The notes under the pieces were generated by a model. It worked only from the letters and a program-made list of their open reading frames with translations. It was not told the DNA's origin and searched no databases. A program made the translations under genes and the position numbers. Shown here in pieces: positions 1 through 11,500 of a stretch of DNA of 64,000 nt (positions within the stretch are counted from its first letter, which is position 1; the number at the start of each line of letters is the position of its first letter). This DNA comes from Desarmillaria ectypa (Eukaryota > Basidiomycota > Agaricomycetes > Agaricales > Physalacriaceae), in the NCBI GenBank assembly GCA_030407005.1, contig JAUDYN010000002.1, positions 2,914,001 to 2,978,000 of the forward strand, in the 5' to 3' direction.

Positions 1-1001
1 TCAGAATCACGTAGAAACAAGCGAATGAGACTCACCCTTTTCGGCGTGTTCTAGACTGTAGACTTCATCAGCGATATTTCCCCAACCCATGGACGACAGA
101 AACTCTTCGACATCGTCATATGGCTGTAAAGGATGAATAACTGCGACATCCCCAGGATTGTACCTAGTCCAATATGAGACTTGGCATACGAGGAAGAGGA
201 GTACGTACTGTATATCTTCTTTGAACGAGAACTGGAAGTGACGAACATCTTGGTACCAATCTTCTGCCGTTATACGCTTGTTGCACTTTAGCGTAGCATG
301 ATGGTAGGCCGCATCTTGTAGTAATGGATCCAGGGACTCTTCTTCGCTGGACTTTGCCATCCCCATTCTCGGAGGAGGGACAGAATCCCAAGGTAGTCTG
401 CTTGTTCCGTCTGCCGAGGGAAAGAGTTGTGCCAGAATATCCAGCAAGCCTTCTATCCACGATACCAGAGCACCATCCGTCCTACCTTCCTTGTTTCAAC
501 CCTTTATACAACATGCCAACAAAGGTAACGTACCCAAGCATATGCTGATCGTCGCCTTCACCTCTTTTATATATCTCAGTTGCCCCAAGTCCCTTCATCC
601 TACGAGTAAGCTTCTTCGCTGGCCAGCAAAAACGCTCATACGCAGAATCCCCCAAGCCAAAGACAGTGAAATGTATGTCTTCGAATAAATCTGCGGGGAG
701 ATCCGAGCGTAGGAGCATGTTCCATAGGGAGGTCATTGACCGTGGTTCGATACCGGATCCAGTGGTCGCTATCACAAAGATGATGAGACTTTCATTTATG
801 AGATCGTCCTGATACATTTTCAGTACGAAAAAGTTTATGGGAGAATGGGGAACGCACAGGAAGATATGTTTCCACATCCTGTACTCGACATCGGACATGA
901 ATGCGTCTGCAATGGCGAGCAATGTTGTCTGCCGTCTCCTGGGCATTTCCCGACTCCGTGGCATAGAGGATCAAGGGCTTTACTGCATCAGACTCGCCCA
1001 T
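1..1001 (-). CDS. TAH18: NADPH-dependent diflavin reductase, N-terminal part (partial at left edge)
   Basis: TAH18/NDOR1 passes electrons from NADPH through FAD and FMN to the Dre2 Fe-S protein in cytosolic Fe-S cluster assembly. The start is the ATG at 1001. The first residues hold a flavodoxin FMN phosphate loop (LYATESGNAQETADNIAR), followed by ATTGSGIEPRSM and FTVFGLGDSAYERFCWPAKK, typical of the FMN domain. Towards the edge the linker (DSVPPPRMG) and the start of the FAD domain (NPGDVAVIHPLQPYDDVEEFL) are visible. At least three short introns are needed to join these frames. The rest of the FAD/NADPH-binding half lies beyond position 1, so completeness cannot be judged. A cytochrome P450 reductase is less likely because no N-terminal membrane anchor is present. 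Confidence 0.88.
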
Positions 1002-1463
1002 CTGCGATGATGGAGGTTATCAGATAAGAGAGGAAATATGCACGTGCTCAAACCCAACTATTCTAACTTATCCTAGCTTATCTCCCGCGATAACATCGCA
1101 AAGCGCCAAAAGAATGATTTGAAAAAAAAACTCTATGAGACAAGAAATGTCTCATAGACACAAATCAAACGGGTATATTGACTATATTATATACAATACC
1201 ATCTTCACCGGAGCCATCAAATGTCGTTTGTCCAGCAGCGTAGCGTTTGGGGCTCCGATGGCGAACAAAACAGAACAACCCATCCCACCTACCCAACCCC
1301 GATGGCTACAATATGTACGAGGTCAAAAAAAACAAAGAATAAAATAAAGAGGGTGCGGTGCAGATCATATTCACATTCTCTTGCTACTGTTGTTGTCGTC
1401 TTCCCACATAGCCCCGTAGGCGCCTACAAGTTTATTAGCGGCTGCCTTCTAATATTTTAGACA
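1002..1463. other. Intergenic: TAH18 promoter and 3' flank of the next minus-strand gene
   Basis: No gene is supported here. The stretch holds an A-run and a perfect 10-bp-arm inverted repeat at 1133-1157 (listed separately). Confidence 0.5.
1133..1157. repeat. Perfect inverted repeat, 10-bp arms and 5-nt loop
   Basis: CTATGAGACA (1133-1142) is followed by AGAAA and then its exact reverse complement TGTCTCATAG (1148-1157). It sits just after a run of nine A residues, about 130 nt upstream of the TAH18 start. It could be a regulatory palindrome or a transcript hairpin; nothing in the sequence decides between these. Confidence 0.7.
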
Positions 1464-3293
1464 TTATGGCTTACCTCGAGAAGGGCTCATCGCACCAGGA
1501 CCTGCAGGAACCAGGGTTCTTGCTGCAGTCGCACTTGGGTATTGGACGCCGCCACCGCCGGGAATCATAACGGTAGGACTTCCATTCGTCTTCCGTCTCT
1601 CGGCATAAGCGCGTAACATATCATCCGGACTCATGGCATTCGAAGGCGAGCTGCCGAAACCGCTGAACATTCCATTATTAGGCGTGTGAGACGAAGGGAA
1701 GGATATCGTATTCGTAGCCGAGGGCGAGTCAGGAGAAGTGGCGTCAAAGAGGGTCTCATTGTGGAGCTGGCCGTAGTGATTATCGTGCAGTTTGGCGGCG
1801 GGAGGAGGAATAATGTATTGCGAACCGATGTCGCCAGGGTCGGTGTCAGAAGCGACGTACGTAGCGGAATCGGCTTGCGAAATGGACCGTATCACTGTGA
1901 ATGTGTCAGTATGCCATCCCACATAACAAAAAAATACCGAACACGTACTGCTAATAGCCGGGCTCAATTCTTCATCCATGCTGGCCCTTACCGAGATATC
2001 TCCGTTAGCAACACGAGCTCTGATAGCTTCAACGGTTAGACTCTCGGGTCCTTCAGTCTGAGTCGGGCTCATCGAGCCATCCGTCAATACTTCATTACTA
2101 TCATTGCGAGTGGGTATGGGCGGGACGAAGGAATGGTGGAACGCGCGGCTTTGTCCAGCAGTGGAGCGTCTTACTTCACCCGATGGCCTGGTACCTTCAG
2201 CAAATGATACGCGACTAACGCGATCAACCGAGGTGAAAGAAGATTTGGGTCGGCGCAACTGGGACATTTCTGGACCAAAGGACATATTCTCTTGATTATA
2301 GAAACTGGTGCCGACGCTAGCTTGTCCACCATCGACAGTGTAAGTCGAGCTGGGGCGAATACCACCGAAGCTGAAAGAACTTGCCCTGTTGCCACCGGAG
2401 CCAGTTCCTGAGACCGCGATACTGTTGCGAATGGCGGCGGATGCACCAGCAGCAGATAAACTTTTCCAGTCCTGGCTGATGGTGGACATCCGCTTATCGA
2501 TGGCCTCGCTGAACCTCTTCCTCTTCTCTTGGCCCTTCATGCGTTGCCATTTGATCCATGCCGCAACGCAAAGGGCGGCGAAAAGCAGGGGCACGATAAC
2601 TGCAGCCGCAATTTTCCCGCCCGACATTGACGAAGATTTGTTGTCCCCAGAAAGGGAACCGACCGTCTCGCTACCCGAGTCAGTCTTCGATGTGTCGGCA
2701 GAATCAGGGGCGCCCGTCGAAGGTTTCGTATAAGTTGCATTCCAGAGAGGGCCGGCAGGGAGAGTAGCGAGGAAAGGCGCATCTCCTGAAGCCAGAATAG
2801 CAAGTTGCAGCTGAATGGTGCTCGTGTCGTTCCACCATCTTGGTTTTAGAGTGGCGTTGTAGGTCCCCAGGCTGTTGGCAACCTTTTCCCAGACGTACAT
2901 CCTGGGATTGGCTAGGGAAGGTGCGTATAGGTGGATGTCGACATTGTCCGTGTTCAAACAGGAGGGATCCCAAGAAATCGTGGTCGGTTCAAGTGAATTT
3001 ACAACAGCGCCCTTGGCCGGGGACGTGTAGAAGCCGCCAGTAGAGCAGGCTGCGCATCTGTTAATATCGCTTTTACGGTACGAAGAGACGAAGGAACGCA
3101 CTATCGCTGGCCCTTTTTCTATGTTTTGCACCAGCATGACCAATCCTATAAGGCAACGAGCCTCCCATCTTCCAATCTCTTCTATTTTCTGTGGTAAAGA
3201 GCGTAAAAAACCGGTCCAAGGAAGGGCGTTTAGTCGGGTAGGAAGAAATGTGAGGGGGAATGGGAGAAAGAAGGGATGCTGGTAGGACGCCAA
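1464..3293 (-). CDS. Single-pass membrane protein with Ser-rich cytoplasmic tail, function unknown
   Basis: The readable protein has an extracellular-type N-terminal region with Cys residues (CAACSTGGFYTSPAKG) and N-glycosylation sites. One transmembrane helix follows (GGKIAAAVIVPLLFAALCVA, about 2570-2640), then a basic stop-transfer stretch (KWQRMKGQEKRKR) and a long Ser/Pro-rich tail. This layout resembles fungal wall-stress sensors or adhesion receptors, but no named domain is visible. A 54-nt GT-AG intron (1895-1948) is in frame and without stops, so it is easily translated by mistake; removing it deletes an 18-codon Cys- and aromatic-rich insert. The true start is unresolved. The open frame has no upstream ATG giving a clear signal peptide, so a first exon upstream of about 3080 is likely. 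Confidence 0.65.
   Translation of the reverse strand: MASYQHPFFLPFPLTFLPTRLNALPWTGFLRSLPQKIEEIGRWEARCLIGLVMLVQNIEKGPAIVRSFVSSYRKSDINRCAACSTGGFYTSPAKGAVVNSLEPTTISWDPSCLNTDNVDIHLYAPSLANPRMYVWEKVANSLGTYNATLKPRWWNDTSTIQLQLAILASGDAPFLATLPAGPLWNATYTKPSTGAPDSADTSKTDSGSETVGSLSGDNKSSSMSGGKIAAAVIVPLLFAALCVAAWIKWQRMKGQEKRKRFSEAIDKRMSTISQDWKSLSAAGASAAIRNSIAVSGTGSGGNRASSFSFGGIRPSSTYTVDGGQASVGTSFYNQENMSFGPEMSQLRRPKSSFTSVDRVSRVSFAEGTRPSGEVRRSTAGQSRAFHHSFVPPIPTRNDSNEVLTDGSMSPTQTEGPESLTVEAIRARVANGDISVRASMDEELSPAISSTCSVFFCYVGWHTDTFTVIRSISQADSATYVASDTDPGDIGSQYIIPPPAAKLHDNHYGQLHNETLFDATSPDSPSATNTISFPSSHTPNNGMFSGFGSSPSNAMSPDDMLRAYAERRKTNGSPTVMIPGGGGVQYPSATAARTLVPAGPGAMSPSRGKP
1895..1948 (-). other. In-frame 54-nt intron in the single-pass membrane protein gene
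   Basis: On the minus strand the segment starts GTACGT and ends CACAG. Its length is a multiple of three and it contains no stop, so simple ORF calling reads straight through it. The peptide it would encode (STCSVFFCYVGWHTDTF) is unlike the polar tail around it. Confidence 0.75.
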
Positions 3294-4290
3294 TTCGAAA
3301 CACGGGTGACCGTTAGGAGGTTGCCAAGGGCGAGGCTAGACTCCATTCGGCAGGTGACCTTCCAAATGTGGCGCGAGGTTCCGACAGATAAAATTACTCG
3401 ATTTTTTTTCGTGATACCTGATCTATCAGAACGGATTGTCCATCCCACACAGTGCTCTGCGGTACAGTGAATGTACCAATTCTAGTTGTATCAAGAGAGC
3501 TCAAAAGTCAGTACAGATGAGTACCAATAATCAATCAATCAATCTCACGTGGAAGAAATTTCAAATAGCAGATGACACTGACAGCAGAAACAAGATCTTC
3601 CGGCCGGCCAAGAACTACATTATTGTGTGAAACTGATGCACTGCTGGAGCTTTTAGGTTCGAACAAGCGAAAATGTTGCGACTTTCTATGCGATCTTTTA
3701 ACAGGAAAAAGGATCTCCTAAAAACAAGATGAAAAACAGCACTTTTTCGTCCTAGCACGATCTGTTTTCCAAAAAGTGGTTTCTATTGTTCAGAACAATA
3801 GAAATTGCTTTTCCTTTGTCAAAAAAGTGCTCTTTTTGGTGCGTAAAAACGACACAGAAAACAAAGTTTTTTCATTATGTTTTTTTTTTTTTGATTTACG
3901 GGTGTAAGATGAAGACGGTCAAAATTCACGACATTTTTGGGATACATTTTTAGGTCCCAAAAAGCAGCCGACCCCAGTAGTGATGCTCCATTTGTAAACG
4001 ACAACGAGCAGATTGATTCACGATCGACAAGAATCTATATCTCTATTTGCGGAAAGTTATTTAAAAAGGAATAATATAGTACTTCACTCGTCAAACCAGG
4101 TGACATTAGCTTGACGGTATGCTATAGGTCAACGTTCGTTGCAACGTGTGTATAGCTACAACCGAATAAAGATAGTCTATCATCTCAAGAGAAAACACGA
4201 TAGCGCTAACAAGAAAAGCAAAAAGAGACGAAACCGGAAACCGTAAGGATATCGATACACAATTATATTTAACATTATGATGTCCTTCTC
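3294..4290. other. AT-rich intergenic stretch with nested palindromes
   Basis: No coding sequence is supported. There is a short AATC microsatellite near 3530-3545, and an AT-rich core around 3640-4000 carries the nested inverted repeats listed separately. Both flanking genes are on the minus strand, so it holds the 3' region of neither start-to-start promoter but the start region of the membrane protein gene and the tail of the transcription factor. Confidence 0.5.
3732..3837. repeat. Nested inverted repeats in an AT-rich gap
   Basis: The inner palindrome is perfect: TTTCTATTGTT (3780-3790), a CAG spacer, and AACAATAGAAA (3794-3804). The outer arms AGCACTTTTT (3738-3747) and AAAAAGTGCT (3822-3831) are exact reverse complements and extend outwards with one mismatch. 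Together they form a hairpin-capable element of about 100 nt. It could be a small MITE-like relict or a structured RNA; no target-site duplication was recognised. Confidence 0.6.
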
Positions 4291-6989
4291 TCACTTGGAC
4301 GGTTCTGGGACAACCGGCGCATCCACGGTCACGCCAGTGCCATTAAGTCTGGCAAAGAATGTATCCCACTGGCCTGTAACGCATGATCAGCACTTATAGG
4401 TTATAAAGACCGTAAATACTTACCCCAATCGAACATCCCACCTGGAATTCCTTCGAGTAGTCCAGTATCAGTCAACGCCATCTCTTGAATAGTCCCACTC
4501 ATGTCCAAAGAATTGATCACTTGATTCAAGCCTCCCTTGGACACATAGTTCATCGCAGGGTTCACGTTGATGCCTAATGATCCAAAGTCGCTGGGCGCAG
4601 GTGCGGTTACAAATGAGCTCATCTCCATCCCATTTTGAGTCGAAGAGGCTGACGGGGAAGCCATAGGGTTCGATCCGTCCCTGGCGACGAACACGCCACC
4701 ACCGGGACGAGATGGATCAGGTTTGTAGTCAAGTCCTTCGGGCGCTTTTTTTCCGGTGACCCCTCCCGTTGGATTGAGGACTGGAGGTCCACCAACAGGG
4801 AGATCATCGCCTTGGGTCGCTTCGTACAAGAGACCAATAATTTCAGCGGTCTATAAGTATTATATCAGAACCCGCCGAAGAAGCGATGAATAATTAAATT
4901 ACCTTTCTCCTGGTACTCATGTGATCGGGACTCAAGCTCGCTTCCCACCTCCTCACACAGTCCCTAAGCTTCCTCAGCTTCCCCATTGCATCGCCGTCTC
5001 TCCTCCTTGCCCACGTATGGTACTGTACAAGCGCGCAGCTGGTAGCACCGTACGCTATTAGTAGCCAGACGTCGTAAACGCCCTCATTGGCATCCAGCCA
5101 GTCAATAGACTCTCCAGTGAGTGCAACAAGGGCACTCCATTGCTCGACAGTCAACCCGAACTTGAGATGTGACGGACAAGAATACGAGATCCGCATAAAG
5201 ACTCGCCAGAAAATCATGCAGACACATGTGTATAGAAGGTGAAGGATACCTGAACGAAGAAAAGGGATCAGCACTATGCATAAGCCTGTAGATTATTATG
5301 GACTGACCAGAAGTTAAGGAACTTGATTCTCCCCTAAACCTCAAGCTTTCTGGAAGATTGGCTTTCCACGCCTCGATGTCAGCCAAGAGTTTCTCGAGCA
5401 TCTCATCAGTCGTGAAAGTCAATCCACTCGGAGTGTATATGGTCTTGAGGACTCGTCCAAGTACAATACTGAGGCGAACGAGCTCGTCCATGTACATATC
5501 ACCCACGGAACCACCGCTCGGTAATCGCGCGTCGCAATCTTGAACGTCAATCATGTGCGGATGTCCATAAGTTAAAGACAACCATCCTGTTTAACATCAG
5601 CGCAAAGCTTAGTGATAAAGCCAAAAGTTACGTACGATCACTAATTACGCATGCACCCCAGAGTCTGCGTCGCAGTTCGATGTCTTGCATAACAGTTTCC
5701 GCGCGATGTAAGCCGAGATCCTGGGCCATGCGTATCGCACTTCCCAGGCGAACCCACAATGCCGAGAGAGCATTAGGTACAAACTGTGAGTGACAGTCGC
5801 CAGTCATGCATAAAATGAGCAGACTCTGAACGTTGACGATTGATGCGGTAGAGAGAACATCATCAGCTCTGATGAGAGCATTGACGGTGTATCGAATCGA
5901 ATCGAAAACGCCTTGAGGAACCTCTCTCCTTGCAGCGGCGACTAGACACATGGAGTAGAGGAGGATGGGCGGTGGTGGCGAAGAAGCAAGGAACTCTTTC
6001 TTGGTCACTACGGGAAGTAGAGGTGCAACGTATTCGAAATACGCGTTGACAAGCTGCTGGATGAGGTCTGGTTCGATGTGGGTGTCTTTGCCAGGGAGCG
6101 ACCCACCCCGAGGATCGAGGGCGGGGGGCTTATGCTGGACAATAATCCTGTCGCCAGATTCACTGACTTCGAATGTGTGTTGGTATCGAAGATCGTAAGA
6201 TTCGTATGATCTTGGAGGCACTGTAGCTGTAGAATGAGGAAGATGGTTAACAAAGGTGGGACCTTGTTCAATTAGCATTCACCAGAACAGGACAAAACTT
6301 TACCCACCGAAGACAGCGACGTCTTTGCCTGCAGACCCGCCGACCTTGTCCTTATCTTGATGTTCGTCTTCGGCTTGTTTCTTCTTCTTGAAACGCGTCT
6401 CGGTGATAGGCAAAAAGAAGGTGCACTCAAACCCATATTGTTTGCAGTGCTGACAGATAATAGGTTCGCTATCGGCAAGTACGTCGCAGCGAATTTTTCG
6501 ACTCCTGCAAGAATCACAAGCACGAGCAGTTTTGGTGCGTTTTTTCATATCCACAGCCGAGGTAGGGCGAGCAGCATCGTCATCGGTGTCGTCGTCCTTG
6601 CCGCCACGCTCCGGTTTGCGCTTGCGCTTGCCAGACGACGAGGCAGACGGCTGATCTGCCGACTGGGGCGGCGGTGGCGGCTGTTGGTACATTACGACTG
6701 GCTGGACGGGATGCTGGCCGACAACAGGCTGCGGATATTGGCCATACTGGTAAGGATATGGGGGCATGTGGTAGGGGTAAGCATTTGGAGGGGGAGAGGT
6801 GTGATATTGAGGATAGGAAGAAGGATATGACGCCGGGTTCATGATGAAGGGAGTCGGATAATGAGGTGGTTGCGGCGGGGGAGGTGCCGGCGTCGGCTGC
6901 GTTGAGCGTTTCTGCCGACCTTTTTTCGGGACCTCCTTTGTCGGCTGTGGTGTCGGCGGCTCTGCAGCAGGAGATGGCATCCTACTCAT
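4291..6989 (-). CDS. Zn2Cys6 fungal-specific transcription factor
   Basis: The protein starts at the ATG at 6989. It has a Pro/Tyr/Gln-rich N-terminus, a basic nuclear-localisation-like stretch (GKRKRKPERGGK) and a binuclear zinc cluster beginning ACDSCRSRKIRC with spacing C-x2-C-x6-C-x10-C-x2-C-x6-C (about 6430-6525). After an intron comes a fungal-specific transcription factor domain in the middle region (about 5100-6230), recognisable by IEPDLIQQLVNAYFEYVAPL and RLGSAIRMAQDLGLHR. The final exons encode a Gly/Pro/Ser-rich tail ending PVVPEPSK with the stop at 4291-4293. Roughly five short introns are needed; the last joins MFDWG to QWDTFFARL. The family acts as nuclear sequence-specific activators or repressors; the target pathway cannot be inferred from the window. 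Confidence 0.85.
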
Positions 6990-7416
6990 GCCTTATATAC
7001 CCAGTCCCCGCTTATTCAGATTCTTGACTTTGCCTCCGTGTCTCTCCCTTCGACCTGATCGCCCCAGTCATCTTTCTGTACGTATCCAAGAAATAGTGGG
7101 CTCACCAGTTCTCTCGCTTGTGCTGGCCGCCCTATGTTCACTGTATTGCGCTGCGGTCAACAGTGGGCAGCGCAAACCCTCTGCCGGGTAGTTTTCAAAC
7201 TCCGAAACACTCCGACAGCCGCCTTGCTCTACCACCATGACTAATCCGCCTATTTCCATTTCGGCCCATCGCTGCCTTAGCGCTGTCCGGCAACGCTGCT
7301 TCAATCCTTCATACATCGTCTTCTCATGCCGACGGCCCTTCCCACAGCCCTGTAAACCTCCTTGCAGCCTGTTGACCCGAATACACATTTGCGTTCCTTC
7401 GAAGCAGTGCAACCTC
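6990..7416. other. Promoter-side region of the zinc-cluster gene
   Basis: This lies upstream of the ATG at 6989. A minus-strand reading frame of 116 codons spans 7068-7418, but it has no recognisable domain and overlaps an equally open plus-strand frame, so no gene is called. Confidence 0.4.
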
Positions 7417-8405
7417 ATGCTTGTGGAGTATCATCGTTCAAATTTTCCGTAAACAATATATCATGTCATCATAAACTGTAAGATGCGCTTGAACGGATAT
7501 ATGCATGACGCTATAGCTAAGAATAATTTACCCCTAGAGGCATTAGTCCAGCGAATTAAAAACAGTAACTAATCCATGTTTCATCTTAGTATACATGTTC
7601 ATTATTCGCTGAACCTCGGCGAGTCCTCTCCACTATCTGCTCCACAAATATTTTCACACGATTGCTTAATCTGTCAACCGTCATACCACGGCTTTCCCAC
7701 ACAGCATGAACTTTGAAAGTTGACCGGTCCGAGTCACCCTACAATCGCGACTTTTACCAAACTACTCTACCTATTTTGCAGTGAATCGACCTTACAGTGT
7801 CGCAAGTTCCTTGCACATATTTCTAGCTCGAGGACACGTTTAAAGCTAACGCTTGAACACAGGCCCACCGACAGAGGCCTAGAATAATATTGACTGCCTT
7901 TCTCTGAGACGGAAGTCGAAAAGGCCGTAAGGATAGTCCCCGTCAGCACTGAGGTCCAAAATGCAATCAAGATTTTTCCGCCCCTCCTCGCTTCTTCAAA
8001 GTAGATTAGCGATGTGGTTGTTTTCAGCGGTATTGACGGAAATTTCAGTTAGCCATGTGGACGGATACACAGGGACAGAATCTTAGTTCAAAATGAGCAT
8101 GGCGGCAGCGAAAGTTTATTTGTGAGCGCTCGCGGGTGTCGTTCTAGATGCGGACAGAGCCAGTCCCTTTACGGCATGCTGCTTCTAACAATTTTTGGGC
8201 GCTCCATTAGTTGAGGTGCCAAAACAATTGTAAGACCTTAGTGTGGTAAACATCGACCTATTTCGCAGCTAGAATTAATCCTCAAAGAGCCACCTGTTAT
8301 TCAGCTGACTACCAGCGTAATCAGCACCACGCTGCTGGGTCTGCCCTGCCCGGTCATGGACTTGTATGTGCTTCCGAGGCGTGGTTGAGTCTCAGAGGAA
8401 CGACC
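7417..8405 (-). pseudogene. Decayed duplicate of the 3' end of the SAC phosphatase gene
   Basis: Two blocks match the neighbouring intact gene in the same orientation. Block 7420-7755 parallels 8415-8770, for example GTATACATG followed by ATTCGCTGA and GCGAG at about 7590-7625 against the same series at about 8597-8632; it includes the last codons and the 3' flank. Block 8315-8400 parallels 8870-8965, sharing GGTCATGGACTTGTA. The offsets differ (about 990 versus about 545), so roughly 450 nt of unrelated sequence lies between the blocks in the copy. Neither block keeps a long open frame. This is therefore a partial tandem duplication that has lost coding capacity. Confidence 0.7.
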
Positions 8406-8555
8406 TCATGTGCTACTATCATTCAATTTTCTCGTAAACAGATCGTGGCATTCGTAAACTGTAAGAAGCGCGGCTAGACGCTTAAACGGATGTAAACAAT
8501 GACACTATGAACTAAGAATATAGAGCAAGTACCTTGGGTATTAAGAGGATACTAG

Positions 8556-11500
8556 CTAACCTCCCAGCCAGAGCAGTCTCTTTACTCCATATTCCATCTT
8601 GGTATACATGCTCGTCATTCGCTGAGCCTCTGCGAGACTTACCACGTCCCCCTCCCTCACGAATCCACTATTTACTCCGCCAACATCTTCACATGCCCGC
8701 TTGATCCGTTCAACCACCATATTCACGGCTTCTCGACAACTTCCCGCTATCTCGACCTCTTCACTGCCTGCACTCTGCGATCGCGACCGAGTAGGATCGA
8801 TAGGTAGCATCTTGAATGCCGCGAATGCTTTCTCCACGTCATTTGCATGGCCATTCCCTAAAATTGAACTCAGCGTTACCCTGCCTGCCTTGCCTGGTCC
8901 CACGGTCATGGACTTGTACTTGTTCCCAAGCGATGACGTGTTGGACTTGAGAGGCGGCGAAATCGCCAACAAGTCCAATGAGTTCCTCATCGAGTAGCTC
9001 GTCATGCGTGTGATCTCCCTCCTGCTCAGCCATTCAATCACAAATCCTGCATTCTGTTCCGAATCCCTACTCGCTTCTTCCAATGGGGACAGTATGTAGG
9101 CTCCTAGGAGAGTGCCCGTGTACTCAGTATACCGCATAGTATGCGACCACCGTGAAATCTTACTCGCCTTTTGTAATACCAGTAATATCGCCCAAGAGAA
9201 CACGGGTATATCTCTTCACCTTCTGTAGGGTATAATCATAACTCTGTTCTGCCAGTCAGCAAATGCAATAGTTCACCAAACATAAGGGCACAATACTTAC
9301 GATAATATAAATAGCTCTCGCAGTCTACACACATAGGTCCCATCAGCACGAGCAAAAGACAGCAGATGCCAAGATAAAACGAGTTTAAGAAGAGACTATT
9401 GAAGACTCCACTAGCCTCCGAAAACAGGATATCCACTCACCAAAAGTAACACCTTCTCTTCCCACTTATCTCCAACTTTCACGGCCATTTCCTCCGGTGC
9501 AAACATGGTCCATCCAGCCAATAACCTCTCGCCTTCTTCCAAAACCCTCGCCACACTAGTAGCTATAGCCTCCGCTCTAATCTTCGAGAGCCGTATCAAG
9601 TCTCTCGGATCTGTTGACTGTAGTTTCAACAAGAATTCACTGAACACGCTAAGCGTTCGATATCCAAGCATGAAATCAATCACAGCCTGGCAGAACCAGT
9701 CACTAAATGTAGACGTATACATTCTACAAGAGCCAAACGTTAGAATTGGAGTAGTTGAGACCGGAATCCAAAAGGCTTACCGAGCTAGTGAATTCACACC
9801 ATCGTTGAGTAGTCCACTCAAATCACGTTTTCCAGTTCTATTCAATTATGATCATATCAGCCAACCGGAGACGACAAGATACCGGAAAGACTATACCTTG
9901 TGAAATCGCCCTATCATCCCGAAACCTTCAGCAGTTGACACGACAAAGAATAGAATGCGATCACCTTCAACGCCGACGTGCCCGCACTGATAACATATCT
10001 TAGCATAAGATCACACCGAACCGTAAGATTGGACTCACTACGCGCGGCTTATAGCATCTCCGTTGTTGGCCCAGACATCATTAAACACTAGATCATTATC
10101 CCCCGTCCCACCGACCAACGCCACCGCCCTGAGCTGCGTCTGCAGCGCATGACGCGCAAAGGCACTTTGAACTACATTTGTACGGTCAAGACAATCAATG
10201 CAATTCACTCTGAAGGCGCCTTTCTGAGTCGAGAGTACGCTCCCATCCGAAATCCAAAGGAATCTGTCCGGCTTGACGTTAGAATGACCGGAGAATTGAA
10301 AACAGATTCTCACCCCTGGTGCTCGAATGTCCTGTCCATCTTGTCGATTAGCTTCGAAATGTTCTCGTAGCTATAGGACAGATGATCAGGATTTATGAAC
10401 TACGAAGGTCGTGTACTTACTTCATCCCTTTAGTTTCGACATGAAAATCATACTCATGATACCTACCCCACCATAAGCCGAAAGATTTCAAGAGGTCAAG
10501 GTGGCACGCACTGTACATCAGGTAACGCTAACTCCGCCATACAGTCTCTGTATGCTTGTGTAACGGCAGCTTCTTTACCACGTTGTTCCGCGAGATTCAC
10601 TACTGTCTATATGCAACCAATCAGAACAGAGCTCTCATCAGGGAAGACATAAATATTCCTACGTGAGGCCCATAAAAAGCCACCGTTCTCCCAAAATGTC
10701 TCTTCATAGTATCGAGATTCTGCTCGTGCGTCCGATCTGCAGCGAGTACAGGTGGGGGCTTCAAACCATACCCAGTCTGCGTCCAGTAAAGGGGTACTGT
10801 AAGACAATTAAAGCGAGAGCAGACAGATGGATAAGTAGACCCACTGGAGCCTCGAACTTGCACGTAACCAAACGTATTCGTCTTCCCTTCTCTCTGTACA
10901 GGTAGTTAGGTTCGAGCCTGATTCACAAAAAAAAAACGAGGCACCCACCACGACTCGCATTATCGTCTCGGTCTCCACAAAATTTGCTACATGGGCTTCG
11001 TCGTCTACTCCTCGCCGTTGGTACCTTAATCCCGCTCTGTCTCTCGACCGCCTGGAGATGAGTACATAGTCAACAGGGACAGGATCCTCAGCACCATCTT
11101 CTGGTATATCAAATGCGGATATTTGGCAGTAACCTTGCATGATAGGTAAAACGTATGGGTGCAACTAAAATACATTCAACTTGGCATAAATCAAGGTAGA
11201 GAAAGATGACGAACCCCAGCATCAATGAATGGTTTCGCCAACCACTCGTTCCACCAATATTTCTTATCCACTCTTCGCCAAAGCGGTAGCGTTGGATTTG
11301 GCTCGGAGACATTTCCGGTATTGTCCAATTTATGAGACGAAAAGACATTGAGATCCGCGAGTAAGAAACCCTGCCTCTGCGTCTTGGCAATCAGATCGCG
11401 TTTATGTTGCATGGATCGTGTTATGTCAAAGTTGTATGCAAAGAACATCCCACCTTTCGTGAACTCCTTGACGCACTCCCTGACGATCTTTCCCTCCAGT

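Noticed and set aside
3528..3546. AATC tandem repeat
   Set aside because: A short microsatellite of four to five units, ordinary for intergenic sequence.
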